NCBI RefSeq assembly: GCF_021513175.1
Contig: NZ_CP090953.1
Coordinates: forward strand, 1,235,001-1,299,000
DNA from: Sphingomonas sp. S2-65
GTDB taxonomy: Bacteria; Pseudomonadota; Alphaproteobacteria; Sphingomonadales; Sphingomonadaceae
Direction of reading: 5' to 3'
DNA: 64,000 bases
The notes beneath the pieces are model-generated. The model was not told the DNA's origin. It worked only from the letters and a program-made list of their open reading frames with translations, and did no database searches. Positions 39,002-47,563 of the stretch are shown here, in pieces. Each line of letters starts with the position of its first letter. Position 1 is the stretch's first letter. Position numbers and translations under genes: made by a program.

Positions 39002-39880
39002 TCAGCCCCGGCGGAGGGGGAGCGGAGGCGCTCCCGGTGGGACCGCGGCGTTACGCCACCGCTCCACAGGAACGACTTCCACCATTCCTTCCGGCGTTCG
39101 ACGGCGCTGGATCAGCGTCGCGCCTTGTTGGCTGGTGCCGCCGATCGTCGCCCTCGTCCGCACCCAGAAGGTGTTTGACCGAAAGCTCGCGCCCCAAGGC
39201 ATCGTCGCGTTCTGGTCGGTCAGGTCCTTGAGCGTCAGGAAGCCTTGCCGCTGGCGCACAGCGATCAGCCGAGAAGCCACCACCGGATCCCGGAACAGGA
39301 TGCCTAGCATCTCTGCGTCCGCAGCGTTGAGATTGAGCGACGTCTCGCCTGGCAGGGCGGTAACCAGCCGCTCCATCCGCTCCGCGACTTTCGCATCGAC
39401 GCCGGCCATTCGCAAGGGGCGAAGATCCGTCACAGGCCCCCGCAGCCGAACATAAGCGATCGCCGCCACCATCTGCTCGTCGGTCAGCCCGACTTCCTTT
39501 GCGATCGTCTGGAACAGGATCAACGAGGGAGCGTCACCGCGCCGGACCGCGTTGATGTTGTAGCGTCCTTCGGCATCGGCGATCGCCAGGTCGAAGGTCC
39601 CGCCTTCGATCGGAGCGCCGGCTTCGGACAACTTGGCCCAAGGCTCACCGATATGGTCGACCTCGGGCGATAGCTGCGCATCCCTGCGCAGCGCGACAAG
39701 CGCCGACAACTCGCCGCCGCGCACCACCGCCAACGCCCGCGACGCCTCCCGCGTGCGCAGGCCCCGGTCGAGCGCGAGTTCCTCGCGGCTGATCATCAGC
39801 AGCACCAGTCCGCTGGCAATCGCTACGAACATCAGCACATTGACCAGGATCAGACCGGCTTCGTCGGCGCGCCGCATCAT
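39002..39880 (-). CDS. gspK: Type II secretion system minor pseudopilin GspK
   Basis: A 292-residue minor pseudopilin at the pseudopilus tip. The prepilin site is DEAG followed by LILVNVLMFVAIASGLV; the usual glutamate at position 5 is replaced by Asn, as is normal for GspK. The large periplasmic part has the GspK helix-hairpin-helix-like segments (YNINAVRRGD, LNLNAADAEMLGILF, GFLTLKDL). The start at 39880 overlaps the gspJ stop (ATGA). It is the last gene of the minus-strand unit that begins with the substrate-binding protein gene at 41484. Confidence 0.92.
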   Translation of the reverse strand: MMRRADEAGLILVNVLMFVAIASGLVLLMISREELALDRGLRTREASRALAVVRGGELSALVALRRDAQLSPEVDHIGEPWAKLSEAGAPIEGGTFDLAIADAEGRYNINAVRRGDAPSLILFQTIAKEVGLTDEQMVAAIAYVRLRGPVTDLRPLRMAGVDAKVAERMERLVTALPGETSLNLNAADAEMLGILFRDPVVASRLIAVRQRQGFLTLKDLTDQNATMPWGASFRSNTFWVRTRATIGGTSQQGATLIQRRRTPEGMVEVVPVERWRNAAVPPGAPPLPLRRG

Positions 39881-40437
39881 GGCTGCGGCGCCTCCGCCGC
39901 CCGAGCCGGCAATGCGATCACTCGGCGCACCGACGCTGGCGTGCCGCCCGGACCTACCAGCTGCATCTCCAGAGCAATGGCGCGGGGCCACTGCGTTTTG
40001 CCCTGTTCGCTCATCGGCCAATGGTCGACCCACGCGCCGTCCCAAAAGCGCCATCGCGCCGCAGCGATGCCCCCCAGCACCCGCTGCGGCACCGGCCCGA
40101 GCCCGCGCACCAGCGATCCTCCCGCCACGGCATAGCGGAGCGGGATCGCCGGGCCACCCATGCCGGGCGCCGCTCGAGTGAAGGAAAGGCTGGTGCCCCC
40201 GCCGCTGATGTTCCCCGCGGCAAGCTGGTCGATGTCGCTGGTCACCACGAACATCGCACGCTGAAGATCCGCCAGCCTGTCGAGCCGTCCTTCGGTTCGG
40301 CCCTGCACCTTGATGATCCCATCCACCAGCGCCAGCCCGGCCACTGCGATCAGCGCGAACAAGCCCAGCGAAATCATCAACTCGATCAACGTGAAGCCCG
40401 CCTCTTCTTCAGGCATTTGCTCTGCGGGCATGTGCAT
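39877..40437 (-). CDS. gspJ: Type II secretion system minor pseudopilin GspJ
   Basis: A 186-residue minor pseudopilin. The leader ends EEEAG and the mature N-terminus is FTLIELMISLGLFALIAVAG, the consensus prepilin-peptidase site with Glu5. The C-terminal part (MFVVTSDIDQLAAG, RWRFWDGAWVDHWP) fits GspJ. It starts six bases after the stop of the upstream binding-protein gene and overlaps gspK by four bases. Confidence 0.92.
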   Translation of the reverse strand: MHMPAEQMPEEEAGFTLIELMISLGLFALIAVAGLALVDGIIKVQGRTEGRLDRLADLQRAMFVVTSDIDQLAAGNISGGGTSLSFTRAAPGMGGPAIPLRYAVAGGSLVRGLGPVPQRVLGGIAAARWRFWDGAWVDHWPMSEQGKTQWPRAIALEMQLVGPGGTPASVRRVIALPARAAEAPQP

Positions 40438-40443
40438 CGCGCG

Positions 40444-41484
40444 TCAGGCGCCGGAACTGGCCGCGACCGGCTCATAGCCTTGTGGCCGGGCGACCAGGAT
40501 CGCGAAATCTCGCGCCACCGATCCGTCGGTGCGGAACCGCACGGGCCCGGTGACGCAACGAAACCCCTTGCTGTCGAGAAGGCCTGCCGCGCCGAGCGTT
40601 CCTGCGGCCCGCAGGGCATTGGCGATGCCCGCCGCGTCATAGGCAAGCGCGGCGATGGTGCCGGGATCGCCGCCGTTGCGAGCGGAGAACGCACTGGCAA
40701 AGGTGCCGAACGATTGAGGATCGGGGCTGGCGATCCAGGCATCCTGCAGTGCCTCCAGCGCTTCGGGACGATGATCGAGCCCTTGCAACGTGGCGAGCAA
40801 CTGGATGCCGCTGTCCTTCAGGTTGCGCGCGGCGGAGAGCACCGCCTCTCCACTCCCCGGCAGCAGCACGGCGTCGGGGGCCTCCCCAGGGGCAGGCAAT
40901 GGCTGCCCGGCGCGGATTTCCAGCACTCGCACCCGCATGCCGAGTTCGCCTTCGAGCTTCCCGGCGGCCACAGCCGAGGCTGCGCTCCACGGGCTGCCGT
41001 CGTCGATCACGGCTACCGAATGCACGCCGCGGGATCGCGCATAGCGCAGGACCGCGCTGGTCACTTGGCCGGCGGTTATTCCAAAGATGTAGGTGCCTGG
41101 CGCGCGCAGCACCGCGTCGTTGCTGAAGGCGATGATTGGTACGCGGCCCGCGACCGTGCTCGACACAGCGGGCACTTCTTCCGCGCTAAGCGGGCCCAGA
41201 ATCAGCGCAGGCCTTCGCTTAAGGGCGTCGGTTGCCGCAGACGACGCGCCGGTCGCCGTTCCGCCGGTGTCGAAGCTCTGTACATAACTGCCGTTTTCCG
41301 CGAGCAACGCCGCTTGGCGCATGCTAAGGCCCAGCCGCGCTCGCGGACCCGTGAGCGGGACCAGCAGGGCGATGGGCCGTTTGTCCTTTTTCGCCGCTGC
41401 AAGGGCGTACGAGGGAAGCACGACCGATGCCGCTGATGCGACCAGGCCTGATTGCAGCGACCTCAACAGGGACCGTCGGTCCAT
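40444..41484 (-). CDS. Substrate-binding-protein-fold (Peripla_BP_6 / PBP-activator-like) exported protein
   Basis: A 346-residue protein with the two-lobed periplasmic-binding fold of the Leu/Ile/Val-binding and LppC/penicillin-binding-protein-activator families: IALLVPLTGPRARLGLSMRQ at the start, a FDTGGTATGASSAATDALKR strand, LILGPLSAEEV, VPIIAFSNDAVL and ALAYDAAGIANALRA. The N-terminus MDRRSLLRSLQSGLVASAAS has a twin-arginine pattern ahead of its hydrophobic region, so export by Tat is likely. It is not a usual secretion gene, yet it leads the unit with gspJ and gspK. A role in cell-wall passage of the machine, or ligand sensing, is possible but not shown. Confidence 0.75.
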   Translation of the reverse strand: MDRRSLLRSLQSGLVASAASVVLPSYALAAAKKDKRPIALLVPLTGPRARLGLSMRQAALLAENGSYVQSFDTGGTATGASSAATDALKRRPALILGPLSAEEVPAVSSTVAGRVPIIAFSNDAVLRAPGTYIFGITAGQVTSAVLRYARSRGVHSVAVIDDGSPWSAASAVAAGKLEGELGMRVRVLEIRAGQPLPAPGEAPDAVLLPGSGEAVLSAARNLKDSGIQLLATLQGLDHRPEALEALQDAWIASPDPQSFGTFASAFSARNGGDPGTIAALAYDAAGIANALRAAGTLGAAGLLDSKGFRCVTGPVRFRTDGSVARDFAILVARPQGYEPVAASSGA

Positions 41485-41507
41485 TGCCGACTCCGGATAT
41501 AGGGGGT

Positions 41508-42203
41508 GTGGCACGCGGGCGTATTATCGTCTTCGCAGGGCTTGGGATAGCCGCCTATGCGCTCGCGATGCTGGTGACGCTGCCGGCCAGCGTGTTGCTG
41601 AAAAACCGGCCCTGGCGCACCGGAGTTGCCGGCACTGTGTGGAACGGCGAAGTCGGGGTCGCAGGCGGCTCCAGGCTCGAATGGCAAATGGCCCCGCTGC
41701 GCTCGCTGACGTCTTTGGGCTTCGCGACGGATTGGAAGGCGACGGGCCCGAATACGGACCTTGGCGGACGGATGCTGGTGCACCTGGGCGGACGCACTGT
41801 GCTCGATAAAGTGAGCGGTTCGGCCGACGGGCGCCTGCTGGAGGCGCTTCAGCCAAACCTGCCCTTCACCTGCGACCTTGCCATGCAAGTCGACATGGAT
41901 CGGATCGCCGTCGGCGGCGGCGACCAGATGATGGCGGGCAGGGTCGCGAGCGATCCTGGCAGCTGCCGCGCGAAGGCCGGCAGTGCGGCCTCCTCCCCCC
42001 TCCCCCCCCTACTGCTGACCGCCGAGCATATCGGTACCCGCACGACCCTGCGCATCACTCCGGCGGCGCAGCGCCGTCAGGTACTGGTGGAGGCGAATCT
42101 GTCGGAAAACGGTACGCTGGACCTGTCGGTTACCCCTGAAGGCGCGGCGATGATGCCGTTCCTCGGCCTGCCGCCGGGGATACGTGTCCAAGGCGAGCTA
42201 TAA
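41508..42203 (+). CDS. gspN: Type II secretion system protein N
   Basis: A 231-residue inner-membrane protein with one N-terminal helix (IIVFAGLGIAAYALAMLVTL) and a periplasmic domain with VAGTVWNGEVGVAGGSRLEW, the GspN-family opening, and GTLDLSVTPEGAAM near the end. The start is set at GTG 41508, 23 bases from the divergent neighbour's ATG; an ATG at 41427 would run through that neighbour's signal sequence. Its stop lies 15 bases from the convergent Crp/Fnr gene. Confidence 0.82.
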   Translation: MARGRIIVFAGLGIAAYALAMLVTLPASVLLKNRPWRTGVAGTVWNGEVGVAGGSRLEWQMAPLRSLTSLGFATDWKATGPNTDLGGRMLVHLGGRTVLDKVSGSADGRLLEALQPNLPFTCDLAMQVDMDRIAVGGGDQMMAGRVASDPGSCRAKAGSAASSPLPPLLLTAEHIGTRTTLRITPAAQRRQVLVEANLSENGTLDLSVTPEGAAMMPFLGLPPGIRVQGEL

Positions 42204-42218
42204 TCCAGCGGCCTTCAG

Positions 42219-42974
42219 TCACGTCCGCGCGCGGGGCAGCCAGTCTGGTTCGTGCACGAACGGGGGCACCACGCAAGGCGACAGGCGCTTGAGTGCGGCG
42301 TGATCCTTGAAGACCACTCGGCCGCGCTTGCGCTCGAGCACGCCTTCGCGATCGAGCCGGGTCAACGTGCGGCTGGCATGCACCGGGGTCATCCCCAGCA
42401 AATCGGCGATCTGCTCCTGCTTGAGCGGGCAATCGAACCCGTCTTCATCCGCCATGCCGGCGTCGCGCAGCCGGGCGTGAAGATCGAGCAGGAACCACGC
42501 CATGCGTTCCAGGGCGCAGGCTTTTCCGAGGATCGCCTTTTCCTGCATCAGCGCCACACGTTCCTTCTGCACGCTCAGCAGGAAGGTGGCGGCGAAGCGA
42601 GGCGAGCGCTCGATCATCTGGCCGAGCACCCGGTGCGGCACAGGCGCTACCGATACTTCGGTGAACGCTTCCAACGTCTCTCCGGCGGCACTCAGGCTCA
42701 TGCTCGGCGATCCGAGCACGTCGCCGGGCAAGTGGATCTTCATGAACTGGCGGCGGCTGTCGATGAGCCCCTTGGACGAGCCGACCCAACCTTCCGCGAG
42801 GAAGTAGACGCAGGTCGCGGGATCGCCTTCGCTGCGGATCTTGGCGCCCGCCGGATAGCGGATCTGCTCGCTCGCCCAATTCTCCAGCAGGTCCGCATCA
42901 CCCGCACATAAGCCCGCAAACTCTTCAAGCCGATGCAGGGACATCTTCGGCAACGGTGTTTCTCCTGTACCCAT
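42219..42974 (-). CDS. Crp/Fnr-family transcriptional regulator
   Basis: A 251-residue regulator: N-terminal cyclic-nucleotide-binding-like barrel (YPAGAKIRSEGDPATCVYFL, then FMKIHLPGDVLGS), a dimerisation helix (FAATFLLSVQKERVALMQEK) and a C-terminal winged helix with IADLLGMTPVHASRTLTRLD as recognition segment. It lacks the FNR cysteine cluster in the N-terminal region and the CRP Arg-Ser cAMP pair is not clear, so the ligand is unknown. The start may be ATG 42974 or a later codon (TTG 42953 has AGGAG at good distance). It lies between gspF and gspN in the secretion locus and might control it. Confidence 0.88.
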   Translation of the reverse strand: MGTGETPLPKMSLHRLEEFAGLCAGDADLLENWASEQIRYPAGAKIRSEGDPATCVYFLAEGWVGSSKGLIDSRRQFMKIHLPGDVLGSPSMSLSAAGETLEAFTEVSVAPVPHRVLGQMIERSPRFAATFLLSVQKERVALMQEKAILGKACALERMAWFLLDLHARLRDAGMADEDGFDCPLKQEQIADLLGMTPVHASRTLTRLDREGVLERKRGRVVFKDHAALKRLSPCVVPPFVHEPDWLPRART

Positions 42975-43040
42975 TTCGGCGCGCGGCTAAACCATCGCCC
43001 GAGCATTGGGTAGTCAGGGCTTCCACCAGGGAGCGAAGCG

Positions 43041-43056
43041 AAACTTTAGAAAGTTT
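43041..43056. promoter_or_regulatory. 16-bp AT-rich palindrome upstream of the Crp/Fnr gene
   Basis: AAACTTT and AAAGTTT flank AG, a perfect inverted repeat in otherwise GC-rich DNA, 67 nt upstream of the Crp/Fnr start and 12 nt beyond the gspF stop. It could be an operator for autoregulation. It differs from the E. coli CRP and FNR consensus sites, and it is too weak for a terminator. Confidence 0.45.
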
Positions 43057-43067
43057 AGGGCGCGGGT

Positions 43068-44294
43068 TCAAAGACCTACAAGGTTGTTCAGATTGATAAT
43101 CGGTAGCAGGATCGCGAGCACCATCATCAACACCAGCCCGCCCATCACCAGCAGCACCAGCGGTTCGACCAGCGCGACGAGGGTCGACACCAGCGCGTCC
43201 AGTTCACGTTCCAGTTCGTTGGACGCGCGCCCTAAGGCAGGCGCAAGCCGACCGCTCGACTCTCCGGAAGCGACGATCGCGACAAGCATCGTCGGAAAAA
43301 CCTGAGCCTCCTGCATAGCGGCGCGCAGGCTGATCCCCTCGCGCACGCGCGTCGCCACTCCGAACGCCTTGTTGCGTACCCAGTGGTTGGGAGTGACGGC
43401 GGCGGCGGCGTGCAGCGCCTCGACCAGCGGCACTGCGCTGCCGACCAGGGTCGCGAGGCTGCCGGCGAAGCGCGCGGCGTTCAGCTGGCGGCTGAAGCGG
43501 CGGAACGGGCGGCGCTCCGAAAAGAAGCGGTGCACGCGCAGCTTGTTCGCCGGGACCTTCGACCAGCGGAGGAAACCGAAGATGCCGATTGCGAGCGCCA
43601 GCAGGAAGTAGAGGCCGTATTGCTGGATGAACCAGCTGATCGCGATCAGCGCGCGAGTGAGCAGCGGCAGATCCGCGCCGCGCGAGACGAACACCTTGAC
43701 GATGTCGGGCACGACATAGACCATCAGCAACACCATCATACCGACCGACACCAGCGCGAGCAGCGCAGGATAGAGGAGCGCGAGCTGCAGCTTCTGGCCG
43801 TTCGACTGGCGGTTCTCGACGAATTCGGCGAGGTGATTGAGCACATCGGGCAAGCGCCCCGATGCCTCGCCCGCCGCCACCGAGGCGCGATAGAATTCGG
43901 GAAATGCCTTCGGGTGCTGGGCCAACGCCGCCGCGAAACTGCGTCCGTCGAGAATCGCGCCGCGGACGTCGACCATCAGCGAATTGACCGCTGGCTGCTC
44001 GGACTGAGTGGCGACCAGACGCAGCGCTTCCTCGACCGGAATGTCGGAGCCGACCAGCGTCGCGATCTGGCGCGTGACGGTCGCGAGGGCGCGGGGGGAC
44101 ACCCGGTTGCGGCCAAAAGACGGGAGCTGAATCGATCCGGGCTTCGCGTTGCGATCGCCAGCTGCCTGCACGGAGAGGGGCAACAAGGCCTGCTCGCGCA
44201 GCGCGGCGCGGGCGGCGGCAGGCGACGACGCCTCGATGATCCCGCGCTTGTTGCGGCCGGCGCGGTCGGCGGCGCGATAGGCGTAGGCGGGCAT
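43068..44294 (-). CDS. gspF: Type II secretion system inner-membrane platform protein GspF
   Basis: A 408-residue polytopic protein anchoring the assembly ATPase. It opens MPAYAYRAADRAGRNKRGII and has two T2SSF domains (RQIATLVGSDIPVEEALRLV and RFAGSLATLVGSAVPLVEAL) and three transmembrane helices (LLALVSVGMMVLLMVYVVP, LYFLLALAIGIFGFL and the C-terminal LVLMMVLAILLPIINLNNLV). Length is that of the family. Its Shine-Dalgarno GGGAAG lies inside an inverted repeat that separates it from gspE. Confidence 0.96.
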   Translation of the reverse strand: MPAYAYRAADRAGRNKRGIIEASSPAAARAALREQALLPLSVQAAGDRNAKPGSIQLPSFGRNRVSPRALATVTRQIATLVGSDIPVEEALRLVATQSEQPAVNSLMVDVRGAILDGRSFAAALAQHPKAFPEFYRASVAAGEASGRLPDVLNHLAEFVENRQSNGQKLQLALLYPALLALVSVGMMVLLMVYVVPDIVKVFVSRGADLPLLTRALIAISWFIQQYGLYFLLALAIGIFGFLRWSKVPANKLRVHRFFSERRPFRRFSRQLNAARFAGSLATLVGSAVPLVEALHAAAAVTPNHWVRNKAFGVATRVREGISLRAAMQEAQVFPTMLVAIVASGESSGRLAPALGRASNELERELDALVSTLVALVEPLVLLVMGGLVLMMVLAILLPIINLNNLVGL

Positions 44295-44298
44295 TAGA

Positions 44299-44426
44299 AA
44301 TCTTCCCGCGTAGGGAAAGGGAGACTGCCGAACGCGGTGAAGGGGTAGTGGCCGAAAACCCTATCCCCCGTGGAGAATGCTCCTCCAGCAGCTTCGCTGG
44401 CCCCCCTTCCGCTCCGCGGGAAGATT
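44299..44426. repeat. 128-bp inverted-repeat element between gspE and gspF
   Basis: AATCTTCCCGCG at 44299-44310 is the exact complement of CGCGGGAAGATT at 44415-44426. Between them is a smaller hairpin (CCAGC..GCTGG). On the minus strand the distal arm contains GGGAAG, the ribosome-binding site for gspF at 44294. The element may be a mobile intergenic repeat or a structure controlling gspF translation. Confidence 0.7.
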
Positions 44427-44439
44427 CTAGTGGTGTGAC

Positions 44440-45930
44440 TCACGCCTCGTCCCGAACCACGCGGGCGACTTCGTCGACCGTGGTGATTCCGGCCCGCACC
44501 TTGGCCACGCCGTCGTCGAGCAGGCTGGGATTGTCCGCCCTGGCATAAGCCTCGATCTCGGCTTCCGAGGCGCCGTCGTGGATCAGCTTTTGGAAGCGAT
44601 CGTCCACCGCGATGACTTCGTACAGGCCCGCGCGGCCGCGATAGCCGTCGCCATGGCACTGGTCGCAGCCTTCGGCGCGCCACACCGGACTGCCCGCGGC
44701 GATCGCCCCGCCGAGCAACACCGCGTCCGCCTCGCTCGCGACATCCTCGCGCCGGCAGGTCGGGCAGAGCTTGCGCACCAGCCGCTGCGCGGCCAGGCCG
44801 ACGACCATGGGGGCCAGCAGGTAGCGCTCGACGCCCATGTCGATCAGCCGGGTGACCGACCCGACCGCGCTGTTGGTGTGCAGCGTCGAAAGCACGAAGT
44901 GGCCGGTCATGGCCGAGCGCACCGCCACCTGGGCGGTTTCGTGATCGCGGATCTCGCCGACCATGATGACATCCGGGTCCTGGCGCAGGATCGCGCGGAG
45001 ACCACGGGCGAAGGTCATGTCGGTGCGCGGGTTGACCTGCGTCTGGGCGACGCCGGCGAGTTCGTACTCGATCGGGTCCTCGACCGTCATCACGTTACGC
45101 TTGCGATCGTTCAGCCGCGTGAGCGCGGTGTAGAGCGTCGTGGTCTTGCCCGAGCCGGTCGGCCCGGTGACGAGCAGGATGCCATGTGGACGTTCTAGTA
45201 GACGCCCGAACACATTGCGGTCGCGCTCACTCATGCCGAGGCCGCCTAGGTCGAGCCGCAGCGAGCCCTTCTCCAGAAGGCGCAGCACCACGCGTTCGCC
45301 ATGCTGGGTCGGGATGGTGGAGACGCGCGCATCGACGTCGTGCCCGCCGATGCGGAGCGTCACGCGGCCATCCTGCGGCACGCGGCGTTCGGCGATGTCG
45401 AGCTTTGCCATCACCTTGATTCTGCTGACTAAAAGTGGCGCAAGTGCGCGCGGCGGCTCGATCATGTCGCGCAGCACGCCGTCGACGCGGAAGCGGACCA
45501 CCAGCCGCTTTTCCTGCGTCTCGATATGGACGTCCGACGCGCCTTCCTTGACCGCCTCAAGCAGCAGCGCGTTGATCAGCCGGATGACGGGCGCGTCGTC
45601 GCGGGTGTCAAGCAGATCGTCAACCGCTGCCGCGCTGTCGGCGAGCGCGGCCAGATCCATGTCGCCCAGATCGAAATCGGCGGCGGCCCCCGCCCCCTGG
45701 CTATAGGCCTGGCTGAGCGCGGTATCGAACAGGTCGTCGCTTACCGAGAGATAGCTTGCCCCCGGCGCGACGCGCTGGACTTCGAGCAGCCCGTCCAGGT
45801 TCGCGCTTGCGCGGTGGACGCATTCCACGCCGCCCGCGCCGACGCGGATCAGCACGCCGTGCTTGCGCGCGAAGCTGTAGGGCAGCGCCAGTGGCGCGGG
45901 TGCGTCCTCGATGAAAATCTGCGTGCTCAC
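44440..45930 (-). CDS. gspE: Type II secretion system assembly ATPase GspE
   Basis: A 496-residue cytoplasmic hexameric ATPase. Walker A is GPTGSGKTT, the Asp box DDAPVIRLINALLLEAVKEG through ASDVHIE, Walker B region IRDHETAQVAVRSA, His box LSTLHTNSA, and the tetracysteine zinc site CPTC ... CDQC. The start is GTG 45930, overlapping the gspM stop as GTGA. It is followed by the 128-bp inverted repeat and then gspF. Confidence 0.97.
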   Translation of the reverse strand: MSTQIFIEDAPAPLALPYSFARKHGVLIRVGAGGVECVHRASANLDGLLEVQRVAPGASYLSVSDDLFDTALSQAYSQGAGAAADFDLGDMDLAALADSAAAVDDLLDTRDDAPVIRLINALLLEAVKEGASDVHIETQEKRLVVRFRVDGVLRDMIEPPRALAPLLVSRIKVMAKLDIAERRVPQDGRVTLRIGGHDVDARVSTIPTQHGERVVLRLLEKGSLRLDLGGLGMSERDRNVFGRLLERPHGILLVTGPTGSGKTTTLYTALTRLNDRKRNVMTVEDPIEYELAGVAQTQVNPRTDMTFARGLRAILRQDPDVIMVGEIRDHETAQVAVRSAMTGHFVLSTLHTNSAVGSVTRLIDMGVERYLLAPMVVGLAAQRLVRKLCPTCRREDVASEADAVLLGGAIAAGSPVWRAEGCDQCHGDGYRGRAGLYEVIAVDDRFQKLIHDGASEAEIEAYARADNPSLLDDGVAKVRAGITTVDEVARVVRDEA

Positions 45931-46424
45931 GCGCCGAAATCCACCGTTGCCGACACGCGTCCCGCCACCGGGCGCCGCTCGACCGATACGCCGCGGACCC
46001 GCAGGTCGCTGGTCGCATTCAAGTCCGCGAGCCAGCCCAGCAGCGAGTCGTAGCTGACGTCCGCCAAGGCAACCCGAAGCCCGCCTGGAACGGTCTGCGG
46101 CGCGACTGCAAACCCGAATCCGGCCGCCGAAGCGCTGGCGACCTGCGCCGGCGTACCCTGCCGGCGCTGCGGCTTGGTGGTGGAAAGCGTTCCCGCCGCT
46201 CGGATGCGGGCGGTCAGGGTTTCAAAGGTACGGATGTCCGCCACCGCCTCGGCACGGGCGGACTGAAGCGGCTTCACCACTCCGTAGATCAGCACCACCC
46301 CACCGAGCAGCACAGCCAGGATGCTCAGCAGCACGCGCTCGCGGTGGCTGAGCCCTGCCCACCACGCGTCGAAGCGGATCAGCGCGGCGTCTAGCGCAGG
46401 CAGCTTCGTAACGATGATCCTCAT
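45927..46424 (-). CDS. gspM: Type II secretion system protein M
   Basis: A 165-residue inner-membrane protein with one helix (VLLSILAVLLGGVVLIYGVV) after a short cytoplasmic tail containing WWAGLSHRERVLLS, the typical GspM start, and a ferredoxin-like periplasmic domain ending VRGVSVERRPVAGRVSATVD. It stabilises GspL. ATG 46424 overlaps the gspL stop; its own stop overlaps gspE. Confidence 0.88.
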   Translation of the reverse strand: MRIIVTKLPALDAALIRFDAWWAGLSHRERVLLSILAVLLGGVVLIYGVVKPLQSARAEAVADIRTFETLTARIRAAGTLSTTKPQRRQGTPAQVASASAAGFGFAVAPQTVPGGLRVALADVSYDSLLGWLADLNATSDLRVRGVSVERRPVAGRVSATVDFGA

Positions 46425-47554
46425 GCCGTCCTTGCCGTGATCCGGATCGACCCGTCGGGGGACTGGGTAACCTGGCCGCTGATCCGCGCCGCCCGCAACG
46501 CGGCGTCGATGCGGCCGATCAGCCCGGCATCGCCCGCGTCCATGTCCATGGTCAGCGTATTCGCCTGAAAGCGGATGCCGCGCACCGCGAGCCCGCCGGA
46601 GAGCGGCCCGAGCGCACCCGAGAGCCGGCTCAACAGCGGCAGAAACAGGTCCGGGCGCGCCGCCGGTCCGCTCGGCAGCAGATCCGCCACGCTGGCGGCG
46701 AGATCGCCGCCCAGATTGGCTCCCGGCGCGGCGAGCGCAGCCGCGGTTCGCGTCTCCTGCGCACGGCGATCGGCAATGTGTTGCAGCATCAGCGTGTCGG
46801 CCGTGGCGATGACGATGTGCGCCGCCGCGCCCAGCGCGGCGATCCATCCGAGCCGCCGCCAGATATTGGGAAGCGCCACCCGCCTGCGCGCATACGGCCC
46901 CTGACGCAGGTCCAGCGCCGGGTTCAGCAGCCGCGCCGACAGCCCCTGGGCGGCAAGCCCCCCCTCGGCGAGCAGCATGTCGTCGGGGAGCGGCGCGCCA
47001 TAGGCGATCGCTGGGGGGCTACCCGCCGCCTGCCACGCGGCGCGCAGCAGCGGCGTCGGACAGGCGAATCCCGATCCGTCGGCGGCGCGCACCACCGCGC
47101 GCTCGGTACCGAGGTCGACGGCCCATTGCCCTTCGCCCGGACGGGGCAGTGCCAGCGCGTCGGGCACGATCGCGGCATGCCCCAGCCCGGCTTCCTCGGC
47201 GATGTCGACCCATGCGGTCATCAATTCGTGCCGCACGACGCCGACCAGATAGCGCCGGGGCGCGATCTCGGCGCCGAGTACCAGGTGCACCGAGTCGAGT
47301 GGCTCGGCGATCTGATCCTCGATCGCGAAGGGTAATGCGTCCAACCGCTTGGCGCGCGACGCGAGCGGCAGATCGACGACCAGCAGCCGAACCTGCTCGG
47401 TCGGCACGAGCACGGTTGCGGGCCCTCCCGGCTCGGCTATGATCAGCCGGCCGCCCGCCAGCGTCCACACCCCTGCGGCGGGGGCGTTCGTCTGGTCGGG
47501 TGCACCGATGGGGCGAGCGGCTGTTGTCACATTTGCTTCATGGGAAGGACGCAT
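46421..47554 (-). CDS. gspL: Type II secretion system protein L
   Basis: A 377-residue bitopic protein linking the GspE ATPase to the periplasmic parts. The cytoplasmic actin-like part has LLVVDLPLASRAKRLDALPF and IEDQIAEPLDSVHLVLG, typical of GspL; one transmembrane helix (LGWIAALGAAAHIVIATADT) precedes a periplasmic PilN-like domain. The start is uncertain: ATG 47554 lacks a ribosome site and GTG 47527 is an alternative. It is divergent from gspG, whose start lies only ten bases away. Confidence 0.88.
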   Translation of the reverse strand: MRPSHEANVTTAARPIGAPDQTNAPAAGVWTLAGGRLIIAEPGGPATVLVPTEQVRLLVVDLPLASRAKRLDALPFAIEDQIAEPLDSVHLVLGAEIAPRRYLVGVVRHELMTAWVDIAEEAGLGHAAIVPDALALPRPGEGQWAVDLGTERAVVRAADGSGFACPTPLLRAAWQAAGSPPAIAYGAPLPDDMLLAEGGLAAQGLSARLLNPALDLRQGPYARRRVALPNIWRRLGWIAALGAAAHIVIATADTLMLQHIADRRAQETRTAAALAAPGANLGGDLAASVADLLPSGPAARPDLFLPLLSRLSGALGPLSGGLAVRGIRFQANTLTMDMDAGDAGLIGRIDAALRAARISGQVTQSPDGSIRITARTA

Positions 47555-47563
47555 GGGGCGGGG

